The notes beneath the pieces were generated by a model, which was not told the DNA's origin, did not search any database, and saw only the letters and a list, made by a program, of their open reading frames with translations. A DNA stretch of 64,000 nt from Candidatus Halobonum tyrrellensis G22 (GTDB taxonomy: Archaea; Halobacteriota; Halobacteria; Halobacteriales; Haloferacaceae), in contig NZ_ASGZ01000034.1 of assembly GCF_000495475.1 (NCBI RefSeq), positions 20,015-84,014 on the forward strand, in the 5' to 3' direction. A program made the position numbers and the translations under genes. Below, in pieces: positions 26,503 to 34,873 of the stretch; position 1 is the first letter of the stretch; each line of letters begins with the position of its first letter.

Positions 26503-28935
26503 TTACTGGCAGGCGTCGCAGGTGGGGTCCTCGACGCTCGGGAGGTCGCTGCCGTCCGCGCTCCCGGCGTCGCGCTGTGCGGTCTCGTCGTCGGCTCCGC
26601 GTCCGTCGGTCGCGCGCGTCTGGGTGCGGCCGTACTCGGCCATGTCGAGCGTCGACTTCTCGAACTGGCTCGCGCCGAGCGTCCGCAGGTAGTAGGTGGT
26701 CTTCAAGCCGAGTTCCCACGCCCGCTGGTAGACGTCGTCGAGCAGCGAGCCGTCCGTGCTCGGGAAGAACACGTTGACGCTCTGCGACTGGTCGATCCAC
26801 GTCGCGCGCTCGGCGGCCAGCTCCAGTTGGTGGCGCGGGTCGACCTCGAACGCGCCGCGGTGGAGTTCCCGCAGTTCCTCGGGGATCGCCTCGATCTCTT
26901 GGATCGAGCCGTCGTGGAACTTGATGCGGTCGACCATCTCGTCGTCCCACAGGTCGCGCTCCCGTAGGTCGGCGACCAACCGGTCGTTGACGACGGTGAA
27001 GTCGCCGCTCATGTTCGACTTGACGTAGAGGTTGGCGTAGCGCGGCTCGATCGAGGGGGTGGTGCCCGCGATGGTCGAGATGGTCGCGGTCGGCGCCACC
27101 GCCATCGTGTTCGAGTTGCGCATCCCGTGGTCGGCGACGTGTTCACGGACGCGCTCCCAGTCGAGGCGCTCCTCGACGTCCACCGCCACGGACTCGCCCC
27201 GCTCCGCTTCGAGCAGTTCGACCGTGTCCTGCGGGAGGAGGCCGCGGTCCCACTTCGACCCCTCGTAGGAGTCGTACGCGCCGCGTTCGGCCGCCAGCCG
27301 CGAGGATTCGAGGATGGCGTGGTACGACACCGCCTCCATCGTCTCGTCGGCGACCGTCCGCGCCTCCGCGCTCGCCATCGGGACGCCCCGTTCGGTGAGC
27401 ATGTCGTGAAAGCCCATGACGCCGAGACCGACCGGGCGGTGGCGGGTGTTCGACCGCTCCGAGCGGTCGGTCGGGTAGAAGTTGAGGTCGACCACGTTGT
27501 CGAGCATCCGCATCGCCGTCTCGACCGTGTCCGCCAGCCGGTCGCGGTCGAGCTCTCCGCCCTCGACGTGTTCGACGAGGTTGACGGAGCCGAGGTTACA
27601 CACCGCGGTCTCGTCGCTGCTGGTGTTGAGCGTGATCTCCGTACAGAGGTTCGAGGAGTTGACGACGCCCGCGTGGTCCTGCGGCGAGCGGACGTTACAG
27701 GGGTCCTTGAACGTGACCCACGGGTGGCCCGTCTCGAACAGCCGGGTGAGCATCGTCCGCCACAACTCGGCGGCGTCGACCGTCTCGTACTGCCGGAGTT
27801 CGCCCGCCTCGGCCCGTTCCTCGTACGCCTCGTACGTCTCCTCGAACTCCTGGCCGTACGTGCCGTGGAGCTCCGGCACCTCGTCGGGCGAGAACAGCGT
27901 CCACTCCGCGTCGGCGCGCACCCGTTTGACGAACAGGTCGGGCACCCACGCCGCGGTGTTCATGTCGTGGGTGCGGCGGCGCTCGTCGCCGGTGTTCCGC
28001 TTGAGGTCTAAGAACGCCGGGAAGTCGAGGTGCCACGCTTCGAGGTACGCGCAGGCGGCGCCGCGGCGCTTGCCCGAGCGGTTGATCGCGGCGGTCACGT
28101 CGTTGGATATCTTCAAGAACGGCACCGTCCCGGTGGACTCGACGCCCGTCGACTGGATCAGCGAGCCGGCGGCGCGGAGGTTGGTCCAGTCGGTGCCGAT
28201 GCCGCCCGACCACTTCGAGAGTTTGGCGTGCGCCTTGTAGGAGTCGAAGATGTCCTCCAGGTCGTCTTGGACCGTCGTCAGGTAACACGACGACAGTTGG
28301 GGGTGGGTGGTGCCCGCGTGGAACAGCGTCGGCGTCGAGTGAATGAACCGCCGGGTCGAGAGCGCCTCGTAGAACTCGACGGCGCGCGCCTCGCGTTCGC
28401 CCTCCGGTTCCCGGAGGGCGACGCCCATCGCCACCCGCATCCAGAACGACTGCGGGAGCTCCAGCGGGTCGTCGTCCAGCGTCTCCAGGAAGTAGCGCTG
28501 GGTGAGCGTCGAGACGGCCATGTAGTCGAACTCGTCGTCGCGGGCGGGGACGAGCGCCTCCGCCAGTCGGTCGAGGTCGTAGTCGGCCATCCGTTCGTCG
28601 AGGCGGTCGCGGTCGACCCCCTCCTCGATGCCCGCGCGGAACGACTCGCGGTAGCGGTCGTCGTCAAGGGGACCGTCGGTGCCGGTGACGTGGCGGGCGT
28701 GCCGCCAGCGGGCGACCCGAGCGGCCGCCGTCTTGTACGCGGGGTCGCGCTCGACCCGCGCGGTCAGCACGCCGACGACGGCCTCGTCGGTCTCGTCGGC
28801 GGACGCGCCCGCGTAGCAGTCGCGCCGCGCCGCCTCGGTCAACGTCGCCGGCTCCGCCGGCAGGTCGAGACCCTCGCAGGCCCGCGCGACGACGGAGTCG
28901 ATTCGCTCGTCGGTGTCGGTGAGTACGTCGCTCAT
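26503..28935 (-). CDS. nrdA: Ribonucleotide reductase large subunit, class I
   Basis: An 810-residue catalytic subunit that reduces ribonucleotides to deoxyribonucleotides. Visible parts: LSSCYLTTVQDDL with the first active-site Cys, the NLCTEI and NLGSVNLVEHV segment with the radical-relay Cys and conserved Asn/Glu, and the C-terminal DPTCDACQ, the swinging Cys pair that re-reduces the active site. The N-terminus is short and lacks a clear ATP-cone, so activity control by dATP through that domain is unlikely. ATG 28935 is chosen; upstream residues in the same frame look non-coding. A TTTATC box near 29065-29075 would give a leader of about 100 bases. It is transcribed with nrdB. Confidence 0.95.
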   Translation of the reverse strand: MSDVLTDTDERIDSVVARACEGLDLPAEPATLTEAARRDCYAGASADETDEAVVGVLTARVERDPAYKTAAARVARWRHARHVTGTDGPLDDDRYRESFRAGIEEGVDRDRLDERMADYDLDRLAEALVPARDDEFDYMAVSTLTQRYFLETLDDDPLELPQSFWMRVAMGVALREPEGEREARAVEFYEALSTRRFIHSTPTLFHAGTTHPQLSSCYLTTVQDDLEDIFDSYKAHAKLSKWSGGIGTDWTNLRAAGSLIQSTGVESTGTVPFLKISNDVTAAINRSGKRRGAACAYLEAWHLDFPAFLDLKRNTGDERRRTHDMNTAAWVPDLFVKRVRADAEWTLFSPDEVPELHGTYGQEFEETYEAYEERAEAGELRQYETVDAAELWRTMLTRLFETGHPWVTFKDPCNVRSPQDHAGVVNSSNLCTEITLNTSSDETAVCNLGSVNLVEHVEGGELDRDRLADTVETAMRMLDNVVDLNFYPTDRSERSNTRHRPVGLGVMGFHDMLTERGVPMASAEARTVADETMEAVSYHAILESSRLAAERGAYDSYEGSKWDRGLLPQDTVELLEAERGESVAVDVEERLDWERVREHVADHGMRNSNTMAVAPTATISTIAGTTPSIEPRYANLYVKSNMSGDFTVVNDRLVADLRERDLWDDEMVDRIKFHDGSIQEIEAIPEELRELHRGAFEVDPRHQLELAAERATWIDQSQSVNVFFPSTDGSLLDDVYQRAWELGLKTTYYLRTLGASQFEKSTLDMAEYGRTQTRATDGRGADDETAQRDAGSADGSDLPSVEDPTCDACQ

Positions 28936-29158
28936 GGTGGTCGGCAGCCCGGTCGGACGCGGACGGCGTCGCCACTCCTCGGATACGGAGATCGGCGGCG
29001 AACGCGTCGCTCGCGCCCGGTTACGCCGGGTGAGTTGCCGTGTCGATCGGTGCACCACCACCGGGATAAACGTTTTCCAACGAGTTTGACCTAACTCAAA
29101 TGGATTTGTGTTGGGTCGGCCACGGAGGCTATGAGCGCGGACCGCCTACGCGGTGACG

Positions 29159-29578
29159 ATGACGGAGCGAACGCGACTGGCGAGCCTCGACGACGTGCCC
29201 GACCGGGGGTCGGTGCTGTTCACGGCCGTCGACGGCACCGGCACCGAGGAGGAGGTCATCGTGGTCCCCTGCGACGACGACCCGGGCGTCGAGGCGTGGG
29301 TGAACCGCTGTACTCACGAGAACTACCGGCTCGACCGGGGCCGCGGTGCGGCGATGCGCGACGGTCAGGTGATCTGCCCGAAACACGGGTCGATGTTCGA
29401 CGCCTGTTCGGGCCACTGCGACAACGGGAAGGCGGCGGGGACGACGCTCGTCGAAGTCGAAGTCGCCGTCGAGGACGGCGCGGTGTTCCTCGCGGACGAC
29501 GAGTTCGCGTTCGCCCACGAGGGCGGTATCGACGACGGCGACGGCGGTCCGGGTTCGACCTCGCACCTCTCCTTTTGA
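29159..29578 (+). CDS. Rieske [2Fe-2S] domain protein
   Basis: A 139-residue soluble protein with the Rieske ligand set: CTH (RCTHENYRLD) and, about 25 residues later, CPKHGSMFD. Two His and two Cys bind a 2Fe-2S cluster in ferredoxin subunits of oxygenases and related small electron carriers. There is no membrane anchor, so it is not a bc1-type subunit. An in-frame GTG at 29153 is an alternative start two codons earlier. It is divergent from the ribonucleotide reductase operon; no oxygenase is nearby. The Asp/Gly-rich C-terminus (GGIDDGDGGPG) is probably disordered. Confidence 0.9.
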   Translation: MTERTRLASLDDVPDRGSVLFTAVDGTGTEEEVIVVPCDDDPGVEAWVNRCTHENYRLDRGRGAAMRDGQVICPKHGSMFDACSGHCDNGKAAGTTLVEVEVAVEDGAVFLADDEFAFAHEGGIDDGDGGPGSTSHLSF

Positions 29579-30121
29579 CCGGTTCGCGACCCGCGTCGGC
29601 GCGTCGACCCGGCCCGGGCCTCGCGAGCGCATCCGGTCCCGGTCGGCCGGTCGGATCCGTCGGGGGTCCCGTCCGCATCCGGACCGCTCCGGCCGGCGAG
29701 CGACCCGGCGACTGCGAACGCGTCCCGCGGGTGGAGGTGTATGTGTGGAGGCGCCGGCCGTCGCCGCTCGGCGGCGGTCGTCGGTCGGTGTACGGGGAGA
29801 AACGGGCGGAGACGCGTCCGGCGAGGGCCGTCGGCCGGGCGCGGAGGGGGACGCACGGGCGACGGCCGGTGGAGGGCCGGGTTCGCGACGACCGCGAGGC
29901 CGACGTCGTCAGCGGGGACCGGTCGAACCGCGTCGGGACCGCCGACCCCGGTGTCCGGCCGGGTGGGGACCGACCGGGGTCGTCGCGTACGCAGTTCTAC
30001 CGGGGGTAGCCGATTGTACTCACTGCCACAATAGTCCGGACGAACCGTACAATCGGGATAGTCCGGACCGTCGTGTCTCTCCGTTCGGTTCCAACCCGCC
30101 GGCGCCCCGCGGGCCGGCCGG
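29579..30121. other. Gene-free 543-base gap between convergent genes
   Basis: Open frames exist on both strands but translate to Arg/Pro-rich strings without conserved patterns or credible starts, as expected of GC-rich non-coding DNA. Apart from the inverted and direct repeats at 30010-30068, nothing is seen. The length is unusual for the space between two convergent genes here, so it may be the remains of a decayed gene. Confidence 0.6.
30010..30068. repeat. Interlocked inverted and direct repeats
   Basis: CCGATTGTAC (30010-30019) and GTACAATCGG (30047-30056) form a perfect ten-base inverted repeat with a 27-base spacer. ATAGTCCGGAC occurs at 30031-30041 and again at 30058-30068, a direct repeat also offset by 27 bases. 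The block is AT-richer than its surroundings and lies just past the stop of the CARF-like regulator gene. Confidence 0.75.
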
Positions 30122-31024
30122 CTACTCCTCGGAGTGGTCGTGGAGTTCGTGCGCGAACGCGAAGTAGACCCGTTCACCGGTCGGCGTGAGCGCGACGTTG
30201 TCCGACCGGCCCACCGACTCGAGTTCGACGTACCCCCGCTCGCGGAGGGGGTCGAGCACGCGTCCCTCGAGCGCGCGGTACTTCGCGGTCCGGCTCTCGC
30301 CCGCGTTCCGGAGGAACGCCAGGTCGGCGTCGGCCGCCCACTCGATGATGTTCCACTTGTCGGTGGTGCGGTTCGCCTCGTCGCGTTCGTGGAGGTGGCC
30401 GAGCACCGCCACCTGGTCGCGGGTCGGGGCGTCGATGGGGTACAGCGGCAGGTCGACCACGCCCGCGACGCCCTCGGTCAGCGGTTCCCGCTCGACGTCG
30501 TGGACGTACGACTCGGGTTCGACGCCGTACGGTCGCGCGCCGACCGCCATGCAGGCGATGGCGGCGCCCACCACCGCGATCCGGGGTCCGGTCGAGACGT
30601 TGACGAACAGGCGGTCGGTGGTCCCCGTCTCGGCGCCGCCGCTCGCGGTGCCGACGCCGCCGGTCGCCCCGGGTTCGGCCGCGGCGTGGCGGGCGGCGAG
30701 GGTCGTCACCACCCCGAGTACGTCGTACACGTCGTCGAACCGGACGGGGACCGAGCGGGTGTCGGCGAACGACGCCACCTCGTCGCGGACCGCGCGCTGG
30801 TACGGTGCGACCGCGTCCCACCGCACCTCGTCGTCGGCCGGGTCGACCCGCGCGGCGCCGTGGTCGACGGCGCCCCTGTCGGCGTCGCGGTCGGGGTCGT
30901 CCGCGAGGAGGTAGACCACGTCCGCGCCGTACCGGCGGAGCGGTTCGACGATCCGGTCCCGCTCGTGGCCGAGGAGGGCGAGGTGGACCCGCCGTTCCCC
31001 CAGCCGCGGCGTGTCGGCGTCCAT
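30122..31024 (-). CDS. CARF-like domain plus winged-helix regulator (HFX_2341-like)
   Basis: A 300-residue protein resembling the haloarchaeal HFX_2341/DUF6293 regulator family. The N-terminal Rossmann-like domain opens with HLALLGHERDRIVEPLRRYG and carries a second conserved block, FVNVSTGPRIAVVGAAIACM (about 139-158), at the place where CARF domains bind nucleotides. Residues about 205-300 look like a winged helix (RDQVAVLGHLHERDE, then YRALEGRVLDPLRERGYVEL and LTPTGERVYF). CARF domains sense cyclic oligonucleotides or other nucleotides in CRISPR-linked regulators such as Csa3. No cas genes are in this window, so the ligand and target genes are unknown. ATG 31024 has a small ORF ending 22 bases upstream. 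Confidence 0.8.
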   Translation of the reverse strand: MDADTPRLGERRVHLALLGHERDRIVEPLRRYGADVVYLLADDPDRDADRGAVDHGAARVDPADDEVRWDAVAPYQRAVRDEVASFADTRSVPVRFDDVYDVLGVVTTLAARHAAAEPGATGGVGTASGGAETGTTDRLFVNVSTGPRIAVVGAAIACMAVGARPYGVEPESYVHDVEREPLTEGVAGVVDLPLYPIDAPTRDQVAVLGHLHERDEANRTTDKWNIIEWAADADLAFLRNAGESRTAKYRALEGRVLDPLRERGYVELESVGRSDNVALTPTGERVYFAFAHELHDHSEE

Positions 31025-31046
31025 ACCCGAGTGGTGCCGACCGGCC

Positions 31047-31313
31047 CTATGAACGTTCGGACCGGGAGCGCGCCGCGGCGAGCGCCGTCGACGCGACGAC
31101 GCCGACGAGCGCCCACCACGCCGGGTCGACGGCGCCGAACGGCCCGACGACCCCGGCGGCCCCGGCGAACACGGTCAGTCCGGCCGCGACGCTCGCGTAC
31201 GCGAACGCGTACGCCGTCGACCCGGCGCCGCCCCCGTCGAACCGGTCGAGGCGGCGGCCATCGGTGTCGGTTGGCTCTTCGTGGTGTTTGTCACCAAGTA
31301 ACTTTCCGGGCAG
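31047..31313 (-). CDS. Possible small membrane protein without a standard start codon
   Basis: On the minus strand one frame ending at TAG 31047 reads like a real haloarchaeal protein. It has an acidic head (LLGDKHHEEPTDTDGRRLD) and two hydrophobic segments (AYAFAYASVAAGLTVFAG and AWWALVGVVASTALAAA) with a basic tail. No ATG, GTG or TTG precedes the head in this frame. CTG 31313 is the nearest possible initiator and would give 88 residues. Alternatives are a frameshift from the overlapping GTG at about 31296, a sequence error or a pseudogene. It is followed after 22 bases by the CARF-like regulator on the same strand. The family is not recognised. Confidence 0.4.
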   Translation of the reverse strand: MPGKLLGDKHHEEPTDTDGRRLDRFDGGGAGSTAYAFAYASVAAGLTVFAGAAGVVGPFGAVDPAWWALVGVVASTALAAARSRSERS

Positions 31314-31534
31314 CGACCGACTGTCGCTCGCCCGGTGTCCGGCTCGCGCCCAGGTGGGTCGCCCTGCCCGACGGGGTACGCCAGCCCTTCGGCGGAAAAC
31401 CGCAAGCGGGGGAGAACCTGCCCGAGACTGGTTCCGAGTTGTTTACCGACTCGGTATGCGACGGTTATCGGGATCGTACCTGCAACGCTGCGAAACGGTT
31501 GTTCCAGTTGCGGCAAAACTGTCGGGACCGATTC

Positions 31535-31546
31535 CTACCTTTTAGT
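31535..31546 (+). promoter_or_regulatory. TATA-like box CTACCTTTTAGT
   Basis: The T-rich box is centred about 32 bases before ATG 31573 and is the only AT-rich element close to that gene. A few bases of leader would result. Confidence 0.55.
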
Positions 31547-31572
31547 CCCTGGTTTGCTACGCTGAGAACGCC

Positions 31573-32193
31573 ATGTCAGGGACGCCGCACCCGTCGACAG
31601 GTGGCGAGGCAGCCTCGCTACCGCGCCGACTCTCGGACGCCGCTAACGTGTTGGTGTTGGATGCGCCACGGAGCGCGTCCGGGTCGGGGCTCTGGACGGA
31701 CGACACGGGTATCGGCCCGTGTACCGACGGGGCGGTCCTGTTCGTCGCGTTCACGCGGTCGGACGCGGCCGTACTGTCGGAGCGCGTGCGGGACTCGAAT
31801 CGGGCGGTGTACGTCCTCGACGCGACCCCGCAGGGCACTATCGCGGAGCAGACCGGCCCCGACCCGACAGTCACTGTCGAGACGGTGTCTTCGCCGTCGA
31901 ACCTCACCGACGTCGGTGTGGCACTCGACAAACTCTGTTCGGCGCTGGAGTCGTCCGGCGGTCGCCCCGTCTGTTGGCTCCCGTCGCTCACGGCGCTCTT
32001 ACAGTACGTCGACAGACAGCGAACCTACCGGTTCCTGAACGCGATGAGCAACCGTCTCACGGCCGTCGACGCGTTCGCTCACTACCACCTCGACGAGGGG
32101 GCACACGACGACCGAACGGTCGACACCTTCGCGTCGCTCATGGACGCCGTCGTCATCCCCACTGACGACAGCGTCCGGGTTCGACGCCGCTGA
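31573..32193 (+). CDS. DUF7504-type haloarchaeal protein
   Basis: A 206-residue protein of a family found in haloarchaea and known to me as DUF7504. It resembles a RecA/KaiC-like core without a Walker A: NVLVLDAP, VLFVAFTRSDAAVLSERV, the TVETVSSPSNLTDVGVALD block, then GRPVCWLPSLTALLQYVD and FLNAMSNRLTAVDAFAHYHL. The last two are the family's most constant parts. It is probably a soluble signalling or regulatory adaptor rather than an ATPase. ATG 31573 follows a TATA-like box. The next gene on the strand encodes a membrane-bound winged-helix protein, but the 264-base gap with its own promoter argues against an operon. Confidence 0.75.
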   Translation: MSGTPHPSTGGEAASLPRRLSDAANVLVLDAPRSASGSGLWTDDTGIGPCTDGAVLFVAFTRSDAAVLSERVRDSNRAVYVLDATPQGTIAEQTGPDPTVTVETVSSPSNLTDVGVALDKLCSALESSGGRPVCWLPSLTALLQYVDRQRTYRFLNAMSNRLTAVDAFAHYHLDEGAHDDRTVDTFASLMDAVVIPTDDSVRVRRR

Positions 32194-32394
32194 GTCGACC
32201 GGCGTCCCGACATCCGGGGTTCTCCCCGGCGTGGCACGGTCCGGCGGCGGTCGGTCGGGGAACCCGACCGTCGCCCGGATTCTAGCTCGTCCCGTCCGAA
32301 CAGCTACCCGAACGGATAGGGTCGACCCGTATCGCCGGACGTACCTATTAGCAAGACGAACGGTTTCACACTGTTGCACGGCTCCGTATCGACC

Positions 32395-32425
32395 TAGTAA
32401 CCGGATATAACGCGACTCGTTACTA
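32395..32425 (+). promoter_or_regulatory. Inverted repeat TAGTAAC...GTTACTA bracketing a TATA box
   Basis: TAGTAAC (32395-32401) and GTTACTA (32419-32425) are perfect seven-base arms with a 17-base spacer that contains GGATATAACG, a good TATA box. The box is about 52 bases before ATG 32458, giving a leader of roughly 25 bases. A dimeric DNA-binding protein on these arms would occlude the basal promoter. Confidence 0.65.
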
Positions 32426-32457
32426 ACTGGAATGCGATCCAACCGGTGGGTGTCCCA

Positions 32458-32967
32458 ATGAACACGATAGCGGTCGCCGGTCTCGTCGTCCTCGTCGTCG
32501 CGTCGGGGCTGTTCGCCGTCACGTTCCGCCGCGGAGCGAGCGCAGTGGAGTCCGGGACCGACCCGGCTGGCCCGACGGCCGACACCACGGGTCCGTCGAC
32601 GCGGCGGGCCGACTCGGCCGCGCCGGCCGACGGCGCCGCGACGGACGCCGGCCGGAAGGGAGCGTCCGAGGCGACGGCCACCCGGTCGGTCGGGGCGTCG
32701 GTCGGAGCGCCTGCGGCGGGCGTCGGCGATTCGGCGGCCGAACCGGACGACGAGACGGTCGTCGTCGGTCTCCTCGAGGCCAACGGGGGGCGACTCCCGC
32801 AGACGGAGGTCGTCGGCGGCACCGACTGGTCGAAGTCGAAGGTGAGCCGCGTGCTCTCGCGGATGGACGAGCGAGGCGAGGTGACGAAGATAGACGTCGG
32901 CCGCGGGAACGTCATCACCCTCCCCGGCGAGGAGCCGCCGGGGGCGGCCTCGCCGTTCGAGGACTGA
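32458..32967 (+). CDS. Membrane-anchored winged-helix DNA-binding protein
   Basis: A 169-residue protein. An N-terminal membrane helix (IAVAGLVVLVVASGLFAV) is joined by an Ala/Gly/Ser-rich linker of about 75 residues to a winged helix at about 100-157 (VVVGLLEANGGRLPQTEVV, then WSKSKVSRVLSRMDERGEV and KIDVGRGNVITLP). The helix-turn-helix belongs to the MarR/IclR-like class often found in haloarchaeal membrane-tethered regulators. ATG 32458 puts the membrane helix right at the N-terminus; the ORF from 32446 adds four residues. An inverted repeat around the TATA box suggests self-regulation. The signal and targets are unknown. Confidence 0.8.
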   Translation: MNTIAVAGLVVLVVASGLFAVTFRRGASAVESGTDPAGPTADTTGPSTRRADSAAPADGAATDAGRKGASEATATRSVGASVGAPAAGVGDSAAEPDDETVVVGLLEANGGRLPQTEVVGGTDWSKSKVSRVLSRMDERGEVTKIDVGRGNVITLPGEEPPGAASPFED

Positions 32968-33200
32968 GTCCGCGGCGGGGGCCGGGGCGGCCGCCGCGCC
33001 GACGGTGGTACCGACGAGCGGCGGCCCTCCCCGCGACCCGTTCGGTCGGCTCCGACATCTCTGCTTCGCTCCGATACGCCCCGGGCCGTCCCGCCTACAC
33101 CCGAACCATCGCCGGTTCGTCCCCGCGGGCCGGTCGGTCGCACCCACTCCCGACGCCGTCCGTCGAAAGGTTCAACCGGGATATCCTGCTATGGGGTGTC

Positions 33201-34196
33201 GTGGCAGACAATCGGGCCGTCCTCACCGCCGTCATCGCCGTCATCGCCGTCCTCGCGCTCGGCGTCGCGGCCGCCACCCTCGACTCGGCGACGACGACCA
33301 ACAGCGGCGGGTTCGGGTTCGGGTCCGCGTCCGGGGCCGGCATCGGGAACGACGAGGGGAGCCAACTCCCGTTGGGCGACTCGGCCAACGGGAGCGCCGG
33401 GCCGGCGACGGGGTTGGCGGTCTGCGTCACGTTCCTGACTCGCCCGCTGGTCCAACTCCTCCTTCTCGGCGGTGTAGTGCTGTTCTTCGGCGCGGCCTAC
33501 CGGGTCATGGGGTCGGCGCTCCTCAGCGGCATCTTCACCGTCTCGGCGCTGGTGCCGTTCGCCGTCGTCTACCTCGTGCTCACGTCGTGTCGGACGGGCG
33601 GCAACCTGTTCCCCGCCGCGTCGCCGGCCCCGGCCAACAACTCGAGTCTCGGGTCGGGCGGCGGCAACGCGGGGCTCAACGCCGCGGGCGAGGCGGTGTC
33701 GACGCCGACGGCGCTCGCGGCGGTCCTGCTCGCGGTGGCGGTGCTCGGCAGCCTCGCGCTGCTGTTCGTCTCGACGGGCGACGACGACGAGGGGGTCGCC
33801 GACGACGAACCGGAGATCCCCGACCCCGAACAACGGGCGGCGGTCGGGGTCGCCGCGGGCGAGGCGGCCGACCGGCTTGAGGGCGACTCGGGGCTGGAGA
33901 ACGAGGTGTACCGCGCGTGGCGGGAGATGACCGACTTACTCGACGTCGACCGGCCGGCGTCGAGCACGCCCGCGGAGTTCGCGGCCGCCGCGGTCGAAGC
34001 CGGGATGGACCGCGAGGACGTGCTCGCGCTGACCGACGTGTTCGAGGAGGTGCGCTACGGCGGGGCCGACCCGACCCCCGACCGCGAGGAGCGCGCCATC
34101 GACGCGCTCAGACAGATCGAGGAGACGTACGGCGACGAGGAGCGCGCGGTCGACGCGGACCGCGACGACGAGCGTGACGAGGGGGGCGAGCGATGA
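33201..34196 (+). CDS. DUF4129 domain membrane protein
   Basis: A 331-residue protein with an N-terminal membrane helix or signal anchor (1-26), an extracellular Gly/Ser-rich loop, two closely spaced helices (about 75-130), another helix (about 170-190) and a C-terminal cytoplasmic DUF4129 domain (about 230-310; VYRAWREMTDLLDVDRPASS, then DVLALTDVFEEVRYGG). DUF4129 proteins occur with MoxR and DUF58 genes and are sometimes fused to transglutaminase domains; the role is thought to be assembly or maturation of membrane or secreted proteins. The start is GTG 33201. The stop overlaps the next gene in an ATGA arrangement. Confidence 0.88.
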   Translation: MADNRAVLTAVIAVIAVLALGVAAATLDSATTTNSGGFGFGSASGAGIGNDEGSQLPLGDSANGSAGPATGLAVCVTFLTRPLVQLLLLGGVVLFFGAAYRVMGSALLSGIFTVSALVPFAVVYLVLTSCRTGGNLFPAASPAPANNSSLGSGGGNAGLNAAGEAVSTPTALAAVLLAVAVLGSLALLFVSTGDDDEGVADDEPEIPDPEQRAAVGVAAGEAADRLEGDSGLENEVYRAWREMTDLLDVDRPASSTPAEFAAAAVEAGMDREDVLALTDVFEEVRYGGADPTPDREERAIDALRQIEETYGDEERAVDADRDDERDEGGER

Positions 34197-34873
34197 GAGC
34201 CACCGTCGTCGTCGGCGTGGTCGCGGTGCTGTTCGGGTTCGTCGTCCTCGTCCAGCGGGGGCTGGCCGGCCTGCTCCAGTTGAACTACGTGTTCGTCACG
34301 CTCGTCGGCGTGCTCGCGTTGGTTCAGGGGCTCCGCTTCGCCAACGAGAGCCGGATGGCCGACCGGCGGGCGACCGAGACGGCGGACGTCGAGGACCGCT
34401 ACCGGGTGCCGACGCCCGGCGACGACGTCGACGCGCTGGTGTCGGACGCGGGGGGCGCCGCGCGCACGAGTATCAAGCGCCGGCGCGAGTTCCGCCGCCG
34501 GCTCGCGGACGCGGCCCGCGAGACGCTCCGCGCGCGCGGCGACTACGGGACGGCCGACGTGGGCGAGGCGCTCGAAGAGGGGACGTGGACCGCCGACCCG
34601 GTGGCGGCGTGGTTCCTCGCCGACGACGGCGCGGTCCCCCTGCCGGCGTCGGTCCGGATCCGTCGCGTGTTCGGGTCGGGGACGGAGTTCCGCTTCGCGG
34701 CGACCCGGACCATCGCGGCCATCTCGGCCGTCCAGGCGGGGACCGAGACGGAGCGGGACCGCGACCCGGCGGCGGACGTCTCGGCGCGCCGGGCGGCGCT
34801 CGACGCGGCGCGTCAGGCCGGCCGACGGAGCGTCGACGCGGCCCGCGACCGACTCGCGGAGGTGCGCCGGTGA
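34193..34873 (+). CDS. DUF7269-type membrane protein
   Basis: A 226-residue protein with two N-terminal membrane helices (VVVGVVAVLFGFVVLV and VFVTLVGVLALVQGL) and a charged cytoplasmic part. That part starts with a conserved patch (VEDRYRVPTPGDDVDALV, then ARTSIKRRREFRRRL), and a predicted helical domain follows. It sits between DUF4129 and DUF58 genes with four-base overlaps on both sides, the usual place of the haloarchaeal DUF7269 family. The function is unknown; tight coupling says it works with its neighbours, probably as part of one membrane complex. Confidence 0.8.
   Translation: MRATVVVGVVAVLFGFVVLVQRGLAGLLQLNYVFVTLVGVLALVQGLRFANESRMADRRATETADVEDRYRVPTPGDDVDALVSDAGGAARTSIKRRREFRRRLADAARETLRARGDYGTADVGEALEEGTWTADPVAAWFLADDGAVPLPASVRIRRVFGSGTEFRFAATRTIAAISAVQAGTETERDRDPAADVSARRAALDAARQAGRRSVDAARDRLAEVRR

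Noticed and set aside
29579..30121. Several open frames of 97-292 codons in the gap after the Rieske gene
   Set aside because: All are Arg/Pro/Gly-rich, lack plausible starts and show no alternating or motif pattern.
31175..31516. A 113-codon minus-strand frame upstream of the CARF-like gene
   Set aside because: It becomes Arg/Thr-rich where the overlapping frame reads two clean membrane helices, so the other frame is more likely the true one.
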